In this document: piece after piece, positions 16,789-25,440 of the stretch | Layout: the number at the start of each line of letters is the position of its first letter | Position numbering within the stretch: position 1 is the stretch's first letter | Assembly (NCBI RefSeq): GCF_001866075.3 | Contig: NZ_CP063356.1 | Location: forward strand, 4,144,164 to 4,208,163 | DNA: 64,000 nucleotides | Direction: 5' to 3' | Origin: Anaerobacillus isosaccharinicus | Lineage (GTDB): Bacteria > Bacillota > Bacilli > Bacillales > Anaerobacillaceae | The notes under the pieces: generated by a model | The model's input: only the letters and a program-made list of their open reading frames with translations | Databases searched by the model: none | What the model was told of the DNA's origin: nothing | Made by a program: the position numbers and the translations under genes

Positions 16789-18507
16789 ATGCAAACGAAA
16801 ACAATACCAAAACATTTACAAAAATACACGGTGACACAGGAGTATGAAAATTATACGGCTATTAATCACGCTGTTTGGCGTTATGTCATGCGCCAAAATC
16901 ATCATGGATTAAAAGAGATCGCCCACCCCGCTTATACTGATGGTTTAAAGGCTTCTGGAATTTCGATTGAACAACTTCCTAACGTAGACCATATGAATGT
17001 ATGCTTAGCCCCTTATGGATGGGGAGCGGCAACCATTGACGGCTTCATCCCAGGAGTTGCCTTTTTTGAGTTTCAAGCCAACGGTATTCTACCTGTCGTT
17101 GCCGAAATTCGGAAACTAGAAAACATCCAGTATACCCCTGCTCCTGACATTATTCATGAAGCTGCAGGACATGCGCCGATTCTTTGTGATAAAAACTATT
17201 CTGAGTATGTTAAGCTTTTTGGCAACATTGGAAAAAAAGCGATTGCTACAAAAGAAGAACACGATCTATTTGAAGCTGTCCGTCATTACTCTAACCTTCT
17301 TGAAAAAGGGGAATCAACCGAAGCAGATATCATTTCCGCCAAGAACAAAATCGATGAAGTCGCCTTGTCCATCAAAGGCGTATCTGAGGCAGAACAAATT
17401 TCAAGACTATACTGGTGGACAGTTGAATACGGTCTTATTGGAGATTTAGCTAATCCAAAAATTTACGGAGCTGGGCTTTTGTCCTCTATTTCTGAAGGTA
17501 GTAATGTCCTAAGTGATGCTGTAAAGAAAATTCCATTTGAGCTAGAAACGATTATTAACACCGGTTTTGATATTACAAAACCACAGCCACAATTATTCGT
17601 TTGTGAAAATTTCGAACAACTAACGGAAGGTGTACTAGAATTTTCAAAGCGAATGGCCTTTATGACAGGTGGAACAGAAAGCTTAGAGAAAGCCAAGCAA
17701 TCTGCCAATTTGGCAACGATTGAATATAGCTCTGGTCTTCAAGTAACAGGCGTTCTCCACGAATTACTCTATAACGATGCAAAAGAAGCGATCTATCTTA
17801 AAATGCTAGGTCCTACTGCACTTGCCTATGATCATAATGAAATTGCAGGACATGGAACAGCAACACATAACGATGGTTTTGGAGCACCGATTGGGAATTT
17901 ACATGGAATTTCAAAGGCTATTGAGAACCTAACCGATCATGAGCTTACGAGTCTAGGAATTGTGCCTGGCCAAGATTGTACCCTCTCATTTGAGTCTGGG
18001 GTCTTAGTCAAAGGAAACGTTCTTTCAATTTTGAAGCAAGACGAAAAAATACAACTCATATCTTTTGAAAATTGCCGTGTGTCATACCAAGATCAAACAT
18101 TATTCGAGCCGGAATGGGGACTATACGATATGGCTGTAGGCGCGACGATCTCATCCGTCTATGGTGGTGCAGCAGATGGCGAAGCGTATTATATAATTGA
18201 CGATCAAAGCGTTGGAAATGCAACTAAATCTATTGAACGCTCTGAGTTAGACTCTCTATATCAACAAATTAGAGAACTACGCGAAGGAAAAAGCGACAAT
18301 CCTACAGGTGTTATTGAAGCAGTCGCAACGAAACTCAAAGATAACTATCCTACTGACTGGCTGCTCCGCCTCGAAATTGTTGAACTGTTAACAAAAAATC
18401 ACTGGTTGCCCGTATTAGAAGGTGAACTTCGAAATGACCTAGATCAGTTACAAAAATCCAACGATGATTTAAGACCACTAATCATGCGCGGGCTAGAGAT
18501 TTGTTAA
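16789..18507 (+). CDS. phhA: Phenylalanine 4-monooxygenase with C-terminal extension
   Basis: This protein hydroxylates phenylalanine to tyrosine using tetrahydropterin and O2. The Fe ligands are H123 and H128 (HEAAGHAP) and E213 (YWWTVEYGLIG). The catalytic domain ends near residue 300; the remaining ~270 residues form an extra region with HGTATHNDGFGAPIGNL and a Gly-rich AVGATISSVYGGAADG stretch, seen in the long bacterial form but of unknown role. The total of 572 residues compares with about 260-300 for the short form. The start is ATG after GGGAGG. Confidence 0.93.
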   Translation: MQTKTIPKHLQKYTVTQEYENYTAINHAVWRYVMRQNHHGLKEIAHPAYTDGLKASGISIEQLPNVDHMNVCLAPYGWGAATIDGFIPGVAFFEFQANGILPVVAEIRKLENIQYTPAPDIIHEAAGHAPILCDKNYSEYVKLFGNIGKKAIATKEEHDLFEAVRHYSNLLEKGESTEADIISAKNKIDEVALSIKGVSEAEQISRLYWWTVEYGLIGDLANPKIYGAGLLSSISEGSNVLSDAVKKIPFELETIINTGFDITKPQPQLFVCENFEQLTEGVLEFSKRMAFMTGGTESLEKAKQSANLATIEYSSGLQVTGVLHELLYNDAKEAIYLKMLGPTALAYDHNEIAGHGTATHNDGFGAPIGNLHGISKAIENLTDHELTSLGIVPGQDCTLSFESGVLVKGNVLSILKQDEKIQLISFENCRVSYQDQTLFEPEWGLYDMAVGATISSVYGGAADGEAYYIIDDQSVGNATKSIERSELDSLYQQIRELREGKSDNPTGVIEAVATKLKDNYPTDWLLRLEIVELLTKNHWLPVLEGELRNDLDQLQKSNDDLRPLIMRGLEIC

Positions 18508-18534
18508 GCCTATATTTATTTTCCAATCATCGTA

Positions 18535-18655
18535 TTTATTAGTCAAATAGACGACTTTATTAGCGGAAATTTCATTTTATTAGCCAAACTAAATGGTTTA
18601 TTAGCGAAAAGTTTTCATTTATTAGCCAAACCTTATTAGTTATTAGCGAAACGAT
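18535..18655. repeat. Degenerate ~20-bp tandem repeats TTTATTAGC
   Basis: Six to seven copies of TTTATTAGYSRAA occur at about 18535, 18555, 18575, 18597, 18617, 18634 and 18640, spaced 19-22 bases apart in the first five. They lie just after phhA and before a long palindrome. They are not coding. Similar words occur near 10690. Confidence 0.7.
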
Positions 18656-18775
18656 AAAGAGGGTGACTCTAACGTAATGTCTCTGTCACCTCAAGCACTA
18701 GATACTAGAGAAAACCATTCTCTATCTAGTAATTTCTTGAGGTGAGCAGTCATTTCTGAGTCACCCTCTTTTTTT
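18656..18775. repeat. ~115-bp imperfect palindrome, also a terminator
   Basis: The arms AGAGGGTGACTC (18658 on) and GAGTCACCCTCT (to 18769) match exactly; inside them TCACCTCAAG pairs with CTTGAGGTGA and CTAGATACTAGAGAA with TTCTCTATCTAG. Six or more Ts follow on the plus strand. It sits between convergent phhA and the ZorB-like gene, so it can act as a terminator, but its length and layered pairing also suit a miniature inverted-repeat element. Confidence 0.7.
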
Positions 18776-18776
18776 A

Positions 18777-19481
18777 CTATTTTCCTCCAAGTAATTCTCT
18801 CGTTGCCTCTAAAATCTCTTGATCTTTTAATCTGAATTTAAATTCGACACGCCGAGAATCTTTGTGGCTATAATTGCCTTGTGCGTCTGTCCGTCCATCG
18901 GTATAAGACTTTCCGTTAACCGTTAATTTATCTTCCAAATGTTGTTGGATGTTTTTATATGGGAAGTTTTCACTTAAAATATACTCTGCGACACTAAACG
19001 CCCGTTGTTGTGAGAGCTCTAAGTTGTACAAATAGCTACCAATTTTGTCAGCATGACCTTCGATAATGATTTCCGAAATATAACTTTCATAGCCTCGCTC
19101 TAATAACACTTCCAAGTACGCAGGAACAAACTCATCTAAAAACTCGAAGGCCTCTGGTTTTAAAACCGTATCATCAAACTCAAATAAGATATCTGTGTTA
19201 AAAATCATCGCCCCAGTTTTTTCATCAATCTCAATGCCTAACGTAGAATCGCTAAATTCTTCGTTCAAATCATTAATCAAGTCTACGCGAACCCCCATGA
19301 TTTGATCAATCGTTCGTTTCATCTCCTCAATTTGAAACGATTTTATAACCATCATAATAATAAAAATGAGGATAAAACAAAGCAAAATTGCCGTTAATAA
19401 ATCAGTAAACGAGGGCCAAAAGTGACTTTCTTCCTGCTCACCTTTAAATAATCGTTTGTATTTATTAATCATTACTACCAA
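18777..19481 (-). CDS. ZorB/MotB-like OmpA-domain stator protein
   Basis: The 234-residue protein has one N-terminal transmembrane helix preceded by HFWPSFTDLLTAILLCFIL, with D27 at the proton-binding Asp position of MotB/ZorB stators. A C-terminal OmpA-like peptidoglycan-binding domain follows (IIIEGHADKIGS, NLELSQQRAFSVAEYI, DSRRVEFKF). It overlaps the end of the MotA/ZorA-like gene by 17 bases, so the two are translationally coupled. There are no flagellar genes nearby, so a flagellar role is unlikely. Zorya anti-phage systems pair such genes with zorC/D or zorE, none of which is seen here. Confidence 0.82.
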   Translation of the reverse strand: MVVMINKYKRLFKGEQEESHFWPSFTDLLTAILLCFILIFIIMMVIKSFQIEEMKRTIDQIMGVRVDLINDLNEEFSDSTLGIEIDEKTGAMIFNTDILFEFDDTVLKPEAFEFLDEFVPAYLEVLLERGYESYISEIIIEGHADKIGSYLYNLELSQQRAFSVAEYILSENFPYKNIQQHLEDKLTVNGKSYTDGRTDAQGNYSHKDSRRVEFKFRLKDQEILEATRELLGGK

Positions 19482-21291
19482 CCCTTACTCGGTAGCTTTG
19501 TCTCGCTGCCTCTTGTGTAATAGACTGAAGCAGGCGATTTAGATTTTGAAATTCCTGATTTAACTCACTGATTGTCTGCTGCGCCGCCCGTGCGTTTCTG
19601 ACTTGATTATCTTCGGCAACTTGACCGATTAACTTTAATTCTTTTTTTATGGTTGTGTTCATCTCCATTGCATAACTGGCAAGATTTCTACTAACATTAT
19701 CTAGTTTATTACCTAGGGTTCCATCTAAAGTAGAAACATATCTTGAGAGTGTATCTTTAAGAACATCGACGCTTGTTTCAATCCCCTTTTCTCGTTGATT
19801 AAACGAGTCGGTCATTTGCGTGATCGTCCGATTGATTTCATTTAACATTTGGCTGTTTTTCATGCCGAGTTGCTCATAGGAACGGGTTGCTTCACTTAGC
19901 CGTTTTTCAAAGGCATGAGAATCGGTAGAATGAGCTTTTAAATGATTACTAAAATCCTGATTAAATTGCTTCAACTCCTCAAAACGATCCGATAATAAAT
20001 TTTTATACCCTTCTTGAGCTCTGTTAATCGTATCTAACGCTTCTGGTAATCTGGCAATTGAATTCCCAAACTTATCAAAATCACCTCGAAGCTCTTTAAT
20101 ATACGTAGTAATACCTAGTAACTTTGAACTAAGATCGTCGCCAAAAATCCCTTTAAACTGTTGATTGTTTTCCTTCATCAGTTTTACTAGATGATCAGTT
20201 TGGGCATGCATTCTTTCAAATGAGCCATGGATCGCTTCCTGTCTATTTGCAATCGTGGAAATGTAGCTCTTCCAATCTACAACTGCTTCTTGAAATTGAT
20301 TCATCGTCTCTGTTTGGGACGTAGATAGTTCCTTTATTTTTTTATAAGTTTCAGTGAATGTGTTGGCAAGTAGATCATTTCTTTTGTCCATGCTGTGGAA
20401 ATACGTAAATAATTGGTCAAAGTTTTTATTTAGCTTAGATACCCCTTTATCGAAGCCAACCGTTACTTCTTTGATCCCATCAAAAATAACCGAAAAATCC
20501 TTTAAATTTTTCGATAGCCCATCATTAAATTTTGCTAAGTCCTTCGCAGATTGTTGCAAGCCGACAGTATATTCTTGAAAACCACTAAAGGAATCAACAA
20601 TACTCTGCAACGAGGCCTGATTTGTTTCTCGAAGCTCAACAATCGAGGAGTTGATCGCCTCTGATACTTTAATAAGACGTTCAAAAGAGTCTGGTTCGTT
20701 CTCCTCTAAAAATGATTCTGTTTTTAACATAATATCTGTTAACAAATATTCTGTATTAGCCACTTTCGTAAGCACAGTCATAATTAGTGATAATCCCATT
20801 CCAGCAATACTCGTAAAAAAGGCCACATCAATACCCGCTAAGACAAAGGCTACATTTTCTACTAGCTGATCCCCTGTTGCATCAATACTGCCAAGCGACA
20901 TAGCTAGACCAATAAATGTACCCAATACACCCACTAGTATAAAAAGTGAGACCGTCATCTGAATCATTTTAATAAGACTTACGACTGGTACATTAAACAT
21001 CCGCCAGCTAGAAAATTTCTTTTGGACAAATGTCTCCACTTTCACGGATTCCTGTTTATTTTTATGTTCAAATTCGGCATGAAACCTATTTAACGGATGT
21101 ATATCCAGCGACTTTGACGTGTTTAAAAAGTTACGAATACTTCTTAGTTTACTAAACAAAATAAAGTGAATGACAACTGCTAATGCAAATGTTACGAATA
21201 ACACCATGAAAATAAATTCAATTAATGGATTAGCTAAAATCGTTTGTGCCTGTTGTTCACTCATAAAAATTTTCAAGACTGTTTCCACCAT
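19465..21291 (-). CDS. ZorA-like MotA/TolQ/ExbB proton channel with long coiled-coil tail
   Basis: The 608-residue protein has an N-terminal helix at about 20-48 and two further helices near 110-180 containing GVLGTFIGLAMSLGSID and AFFTSIAGMGLSLIMTVL, the MotA/ExbB channel signature. Residues ~220-600 are a long heptad-rich coiled coil. This layout matches ZorA, whose tail extends into the cytoplasm, rather than flagellar MotA (~290 residues). The start ATG 21291 follows AGGGGGG. Confidence 0.82.
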   Translation of the reverse strand: MVETVLKIFMSEQQAQTILANPLIEFIFMVLFVTFALAVVIHFILFSKLRSIRNFLNTSKSLDIHPLNRFHAEFEHKNKQESVKVETFVQKKFSSWRMFNVPVVSLIKMIQMTVSLFILVGVLGTFIGLAMSLGSIDATGDQLVENVAFVLAGIDVAFFTSIAGMGLSLIMTVLTKVANTEYLLTDIMLKTESFLEENEPDSFERLIKVSEAINSSIVELRETNQASLQSIVDSFSGFQEYTVGLQQSAKDLAKFNDGLSKNLKDFSVIFDGIKEVTVGFDKGVSKLNKNFDQLFTYFHSMDKRNDLLANTFTETYKKIKELSTSQTETMNQFQEAVVDWKSYISTIANRQEAIHGSFERMHAQTDHLVKLMKENNQQFKGIFGDDLSSKLLGITTYIKELRGDFDKFGNSIARLPEALDTINRAQEGYKNLLSDRFEELKQFNQDFSNHLKAHSTDSHAFEKRLSEATRSYEQLGMKNSQMLNEINRTITQMTDSFNQREKGIETSVDVLKDTLSRYVSTLDGTLGNKLDNVSRNLASYAMEMNTTIKKELKLIGQVAEDNQVRNARAAQQTISELNQEFQNLNRLLQSITQEAARQSYRVRVGSND

Positions 21292-21455
21292 TAAACATCC
21301 CCCCTAATTATCACAGCTTGTCACTTCAACCTCTACTAATAGCTATTCATTAGGTGGACAAATCATGCATGGACAAGTTCAGTTAAACTACGACGATTGC
21401 CATTTACTTTTTTCTACTTTAAAATTATAATTTAAGTTATTAAAGGAGGTGAAAT

Positions 21456-21848
21456 ATGATGGAAGTTACTTTAAAGATGATCCTTCAAGCAATTAATGAG
21501 AATGCCCAAGAATTGAACCAAAAAATTGACGACCTAGAAGCAAGAATGAAGGAACGGATGGATAAGACAGAGGCGAGAATGACTGAACGGATGGACAAGT
21601 CAGAAGCGAGTATGAAGGAACGGATCGACAAGTCAGAAGCGGGGATGAAAGAACGGATGGACAAGCTTGAGGCTAGGGTAATCAACCAAGAAGTTCACAT
21701 GGATAGCCGCTTTGACCAACTAGAAAAGATAGTTGACGGGAAAAGTACAGAACTCTCCGAAACACAGGAAACATTACACTGGGTGGCCACAAAGACCTTG
21801 CAGCACGAACAAAAAATTAAACTCCTCCTCCAACAACAACAGCAGTAA
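21456..21848 (+). CDS. Coiled-coil protein with 11-residue repeats
   Basis: The 130-residue protein is nearly all coiled coil. Four tandem 11-residue units (RMDKTEARMTE, RMDKSEASMKE, RIDKSEAGMKE, RMDKLEARV) form a hendecad array at about residues 30-70. There are no Cys residues and no membrane segment. The start is ATG 21456 or 21459 after AAAGGAGGTG; a strong terminator follows. It is divergent from the ZorA-like gene. The function is unknown. Confidence 0.75.
   Translation: MMEVTLKMILQAINENAQELNQKIDDLEARMKERMDKTEARMTERMDKSEASMKERIDKSEAGMKERMDKLEARVINQEVHMDSRFDQLEKIVDGKSTELSETQETLHWVATKTLQHEQKIKLLLQQQQQ
21545..21670 (+). repeat. 33-bp coding tandem repeat
   Basis: About four units of roughly 33 bases (for example GAACGGATGGACAAG with variants) encode the 11-residue hendecads of the coiled-coil protein. 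Such arrays can change copy number by slippage. Confidence 0.75.
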
Positions 21849-21882
21849 GCCTCATTATTTTAATTCTTAAAATCATATAAGT

Positions 21883-21926
21883 AGAGGGTCGCTTGTATTA
21901 ATCGTAGACATGGACCCTCTATTTTT
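21883..21926 (+). terminator. Terminator of the coiled-coil gene
   Basis: AGAGGGTC (21883) pairs with GACCCTCT (21913) and is followed by ATTTTTATTTT. Confidence 0.75.
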
Positions 21927-22028
21927 ATTTTGCCAATACTGCAAAAAAAGAAGCCGTTTCATGGAAATGAGCTCCTTAAGATTTGCTGTAGAATGAAAAC
22001 AAATTAAAACTATTATCAGCTTTGTCTC

Positions 22029-22490
22029 TCAAACGGTCTTCATAAATGCTTCGCCTCTTCTTCTGGCTCGGATATTACGATAGATTGCCTCATATAGATC
22101 ATTTTTTTTTCCTTTGATTTCTTTTTCATCCCCAGTAAGAAGGCTATATAAAAGCTTAAGATCTAACGCTGTCGCTTCTTTGATTACACTCTCTTTGGGC
22201 TTTGTTTCAATATAAGCTACAATATTTTCACTATTAGTAAAGCTCTCATAGTTAAGTTTTATACCAGTTAGATTTTTGTAGTCCTTCTTTAATAAAATTT
22301 GATAGTTTTCCATAAACGTATTCTTAGTTTGCTTTTTACTAACTGGTTTAGGACTACTTATCTCGACTGGATTTTTTAATTCATTTAAGAGACGATCTAA
22401 TTTTACAATCTCCTTGCCCATTACCTTAGGATCAATGCTTAAATAGATTTTTTTCAGTTTAGTTAGATAGATAACAATTTCATCATTCAT
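22029..22490 (-). CDS. Hypothetical protein downstream of ParA-like gene
   Basis: This 153-residue, basic, mostly helical soluble protein has no recognisable catalytic motif. Its C-terminus reads AIYRNIRARRRGEAFMKTV, rich in Arg. It begins 12 bases after the ParA-like gene and is almost surely co-transcribed with it. By analogy with ParA partners it might be an adaptor or DNA-binding protein, but nothing in the sequence proves this. Confidence 0.65.
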   Translation of the reverse strand: MNDEIVIYLTKLKKIYLSIDPKVMGKEIVKLDRLLNELKNPVEISSPKPVSKKQTKNTFMENYQILLKKDYKNLTGIKLNYESFTNSENIVAYIETKPKESVIKEATALDLKLLYSLLTGDEKEIKGKKNDLYEAIYRNIRARRRGEAFMKTV

Positions 22491-22502
22491 CTTGATCTGC
22501 TC

Positions 22503-23408
22503 CTATGAATTCATCTCTATACAATCCAATATTTCATCAGTTAATGTGGCATAGTCGTTTCGTTTTTCACCAGCTGCCGTCGCCCGAGCTATTCCCTCAT
22601 AGTGGAATATGATCGTATCAAAAAGATATTTTTCTTTTGTTGGAGTGAACAAAAGTGTTTCAACTTTCGCTTCTTTTAGATCGTGCACTAGATCATTTAT
22701 AATCGGTCGATTTTCGACGGAATGCTTTTTCAACGTTTCAAAAATACCTAATAACTGAGGCTTTTCACCAAATAGAGATCTCGCTAATAATTTATTTTTG
22801 TGTTTTCCACATTTACGGTCATAGATATTTTCTACTGTCTTGATATAGTGAATGACTCCACGAATACTCATCGTTTGAATGATTGATGGAATAATATAAT
22901 AGTCAGAAACTAAAAAGGCCCCTTGTGTGATTAAGTTATTGCTTGGAGGACAATCAAAAAGAATATAATCATAGTTTTCTTCAATACCACTCATTCGAAA
23001 AAACTGTTGCATTGGCAAAAGGTCTTCAAATTCATCTTCTAACTTTAAGGCTAAATCATCAAGCCCGCCATTTGAATAAAAAGTATTAGATGGAATAAAG
23101 TGTATATTTTCTGGCGTTTGCTTCACTAATGGTCTAAGTTCTATTTGAAATGATATGCTTGGAAATTGCTTATACTGCTGCCAGAGATCATAGATATAAT
23201 TCAAGCTCTCATGATCTTTTAACTGATCCAAGCGCTTTTTTTCGGTTCTCTCAATACAAATCTCACTTAAAGAGCATTGCGGGTCTAAATCAATCAACAA
23301 TACCCTCTTTCCTAAGCCGACCATATGTAGTGCCAGTTGGTAGATACTCGTTGTCTTCCCTACCCCACCTTTATAATTCCCAACAAAAATTTTCTTCGCA
23401 TACGTCAT
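22503..23408 (-). CDS. ParA/MinD-like ATPase
   Basis: The 301-residue protein has the deviant Walker A YKGGVGKTTS (residues 12-21), a Walker A' block LLIDLDPQCS and the Walker B-like ILFDCPPSNNL, all of the ParA family. There is no N-terminal DNA-binding domain. It is not the chromosomal Soj, which sits beside spo0J; here the partner is a 153-residue unknown. It is upstream of, and collinear with, the ZorAB-like pair, with the oppositely oriented coiled-coil gene between them. The start is ATG 23408 after GAGGGGG. Confidence 0.85.
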   Translation of the reverse strand: MTYAKKIFVGNYKGGVGKTTSIYQLALHMVGLGKRVLLIDLDPQCSLSEICIERTEKKRLDQLKDHESLNYIYDLWQQYKQFPSISFQIELRPLVKQTPENIHFIPSNTFYSNGGLDDLALKLEDEFEDLLPMQQFFRMSGIEENYDYILFDCPPSNNLITQGAFLVSDYYIIPSIIQTMSIRGVIHYIKTVENIYDRKCGKHKNKLLARSLFGEKPQLLGIFETLKKHSVENRPIINDLVHDLKEAKVETLLFTPTKEKYLFDTIIFHYEGIARATAAGEKRNDYATLTDEILDCIEMNS

Positions 23409-23512
23409 CTGGTATCCCCCTCATGATGTGGATTCAATTAAATGTATTAGCGAAGTTACGATTTCATTCATATACCAAGGGCAATTTCCAGGAAACGCTC
23501 TAAATTTTATAT

Positions 23513-23582
23513 AAAAAAGAATGGCAAATGAACTGTCCCAACGAATAATTGGAGTTGCAGTTTCAATATGCCATTCTCTTTT
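23513..23582. repeat. ~68-bp imperfect inverted repeat
   Basis: AAAAAGAATGGCAAATGAACTG and its near-complement CAGTTTCAATATGCCATTCTCTTTT enclose an ACTCCAATTATTCG-type loop. Read on the minus strand it ends in TTTTTTAT, so it could be a terminator or an attenuator in the leader of the ParA-like gene 105 bases downstream. Confidence 0.55.
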
Positions 23583-23741
23583 GCATGTTTAAGCTACTCT
23601 TAAGGACAGAGATTCCGTTATTTATGAAAAATACACTTTTAAGAGAGCCCTAATTCACTTAAAGTCATTAGAAAACCATGGTTTAAAGCCAGAATAGAGG
23701 ATTTTGTGTCCACCAAAGTTTGAAATGACTATCCTTCTTCC

Positions 23742-24011
23742 CAATAGAGGAACGTATGTCCGATAAACCGAATAAAACGAATCGTCAAAAGCTATCTTTT
23801 CAATTTTCACTTCTTCGCCTTTCGGATCGGACATCAGATCCGTTATTATCAAAAAAGCGTAAATTTTCCAAAGTTATCGGACTTGAGTTCCGTTATTTTG
23901 CAAAAACAGATCCAAAAAGGGCTAACTTTCTAAAAATAGCGGAACGTATGTCCGATAAATCTCAAAAAATACGAAAATATCATAAATAGCGGAACGTATG
24001 TCCGATAACTC
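23742..24011. repeat. Clustered REP-like palindromes (GCGGAACGTATGTCCGATAA)
   Basis: Units at about 23742, 23935 and 23985 read AATAGCGGAACGTATGTCCG followed by ATAA; variants in the reverse orientation occur at 23825 and 23874, and a partial one near 23613. Each contains the inverted pair CGGA...TCCG. Spacing is irregular, so this is not a CRISPR array. Confidence 0.75.
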
Positions 24012-24050
24012 GAATTGTAACAGACCTGCTGAACTCCCTCTTGCTCAGAC

Positions 24051-25265
24051 TCATTTAACACCTTTGTATGTAAAACCTCGCCAAACACGCTCGAGTGGCC
24101 CGTACTTAAACCTTGCCATCCAGAATTTACTCAAGAAAATTTGAACAGTGAAGATTGCAATTGTAATGAAAATCCCTAGTTCCGGCGAAATTTTCCCGTA
24201 TAATCCAAAGCCGTAGCCATAAAACAACGTTATACAAATGACCGTTTGAAGTAAATAATTCGTTAACGCCATTTGCCCTACTGGGGCTAAAAATGATAGC
24301 CGGTTTTTCCATTGTGGTCGTTGACACAATAGCGTAATCGAGCTGATATAAAAGAACGAAATGATTAATCCTGAAACGAATGAGACAACCTCAATCACGG
24401 CCTCATGTAAGTAAAACGGGACAATAAACAAATCAGTTTTTATAATAATATGTAGAAGTGTTAAAACAATTCCGTAGATCAAACTATTTTTCCATACTTT
24501 GCGGATCCATTCTACATGACCTGAGATATTTAGTAACACCCCTTTTTTTCCAACATACAAGCCAATTAGAAAAATAAAAAGAACCATAGGTACAGTAACG
24601 ATAAAGTTAGGTAAAACTAAGGGGATTTCCTCGGCTAGACGAAATGCTAAAATTTCTGAAAAACTACCATTCTGAAAAACGGCTATTGATTTATCGACTA
24701 AACTAGCAAAATCTTTCGTAAATCCTAAATCTTCATCCATGAAATTTTCCATTAGTGAATTTATAAAGCTAAAAAAGCCTAATAAAAATACGACTAAACT
24801 GAATAATCCAATCGCCCATTTCTTAATTGTAGTAATTGTAGACTTTCTAAACAACACTAACAAAAATCCAGCGATCGCATAATTAAGTAAGATGTCCCCA
24901 CTCCACATCAAAAAAACGTGTACAGATCCTAGAAGCAAAAGGAAAACTAATCTTCTTAAATATACTTTTCCTACAGATAGACCTTTTGCCGAAACTCGCT
25001 CCATAAACATGAAAAAGCCTATACCAAACAAAAATGAGAAAGTCGTAAAAAATTTCCCCGATGCAAAGATCGTAACAAACCACTCTGCAGCATTACTTAT
25101 CGGACCATCAAACAATGTGACATCAGACAGCATTAGAAATAACTTTGGCGAAACAAAAAATTGCATATTGACTAATAAAATTCCTAAAAGGGCAAATCCT
25201 CGTATCACATCCAATGTGATAATTCGTTCTTGCTGTTGAATCGGTTGTAAACGCTGTGCGTCCAT
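24051..25265 (-). CDS. DUF418-family membrane protein (YeiB-like)
   Basis: The 404-residue protein has about nine to ten transmembrane helices. It opens with ITLDVIRGFALLGILLVN, the typical DUF418/YeiB N-terminus, and ends with FMWMARFKYGPLERVWR-type motif (SKFWMARFKYGPLERVWRG), the diagnostic DUF418 block. The function is unknown; relatives are suspected transporters or acyltransferase-like proteins. It is monocistronic. Confidence 0.9.
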   Translation of the reverse strand: MDAQRLQPIQQQERIITLDVIRGFALLGILLVNMQFFVSPKLFLMLSDVTLFDGPISNAAEWFVTIFASGKFFTTFSFLFGIGFFMFMERVSAKGLSVGKVYLRRLVFLLLLGSVHVFLMWSGDILLNYAIAGFLLVLFRKSTITTIKKWAIGLFSLVVFLLGFFSFINSLMENFMDEDLGFTKDFASLVDKSIAVFQNGSFSEILAFRLAEEIPLVLPNFIVTVPMVLFIFLIGLYVGKKGVLLNISGHVEWIRKVWKNSLIYGIVLTLLHIIIKTDLFIVPFYLHEAVIEVVSFVSGLIISFFYISSITLLCQRPQWKNRLSFLAPVGQMALTNYLLQTVICITLFYGYGFGLYGKISPELGIFITIAIFTVQIFLSKFWMARFKYGPLERVWRGFTYKGVK

Positions 25266-25394
25266 TTCCTCACTCCATTTCCTCTTAAACTAAAAATTAA
25301 AACTCCAACAATGATTATACACGAAATGGTTGGGAATTTTGGTAAAATTAAACAAAATTTTTAATAGTATTGGCAGCAAATGAAATCTCGCGAT

Positions 25395-25427
25395 GAAAAA
25401 AGAGGCATGGATCATCCCAATGCCTCA
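25395..25427 (-). terminator. Terminator after zinc-ribbon gene
   Basis: On the minus strand GAGGCAT and ATGCCTC enclose an 11-base loop and are followed by TTTTTTC, 14 bases after the stop at 25441. Confidence 0.8.
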
Positions 25428-25440
25428 CGGTGAAAATTAC

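Larger units (their letters stand above)
23409..24050. other. Gene-free repeat-rich region
   Basis: I see no convincing gene. Two short open frames here (23655-23852 minus, 23756-23989 plus) overlap repeat units and look spurious. The region holds a long hairpin (23513-23582) and at least five copies of a short palindromic repeat. Confidence 0.7.

Noticed and set aside
18777-21291. Flagellar MotA/MotB
   Set aside because: The channel protein is twice the length of MotA with a long coiled-coil tail, and no flagellar genes are in the window.
23655-23989. Two short open frames (65 and 77 residues) on opposite strands
   Set aside because: Both are made of the CGGA...TCCG repeat units and have no ribosome site or family-like composition.
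23742-24011. Possible CRISPR array
   Set aside because: Units are palindromic, occur in both orientations, vary in sequence and have irregular spacing; no cas genes are present.
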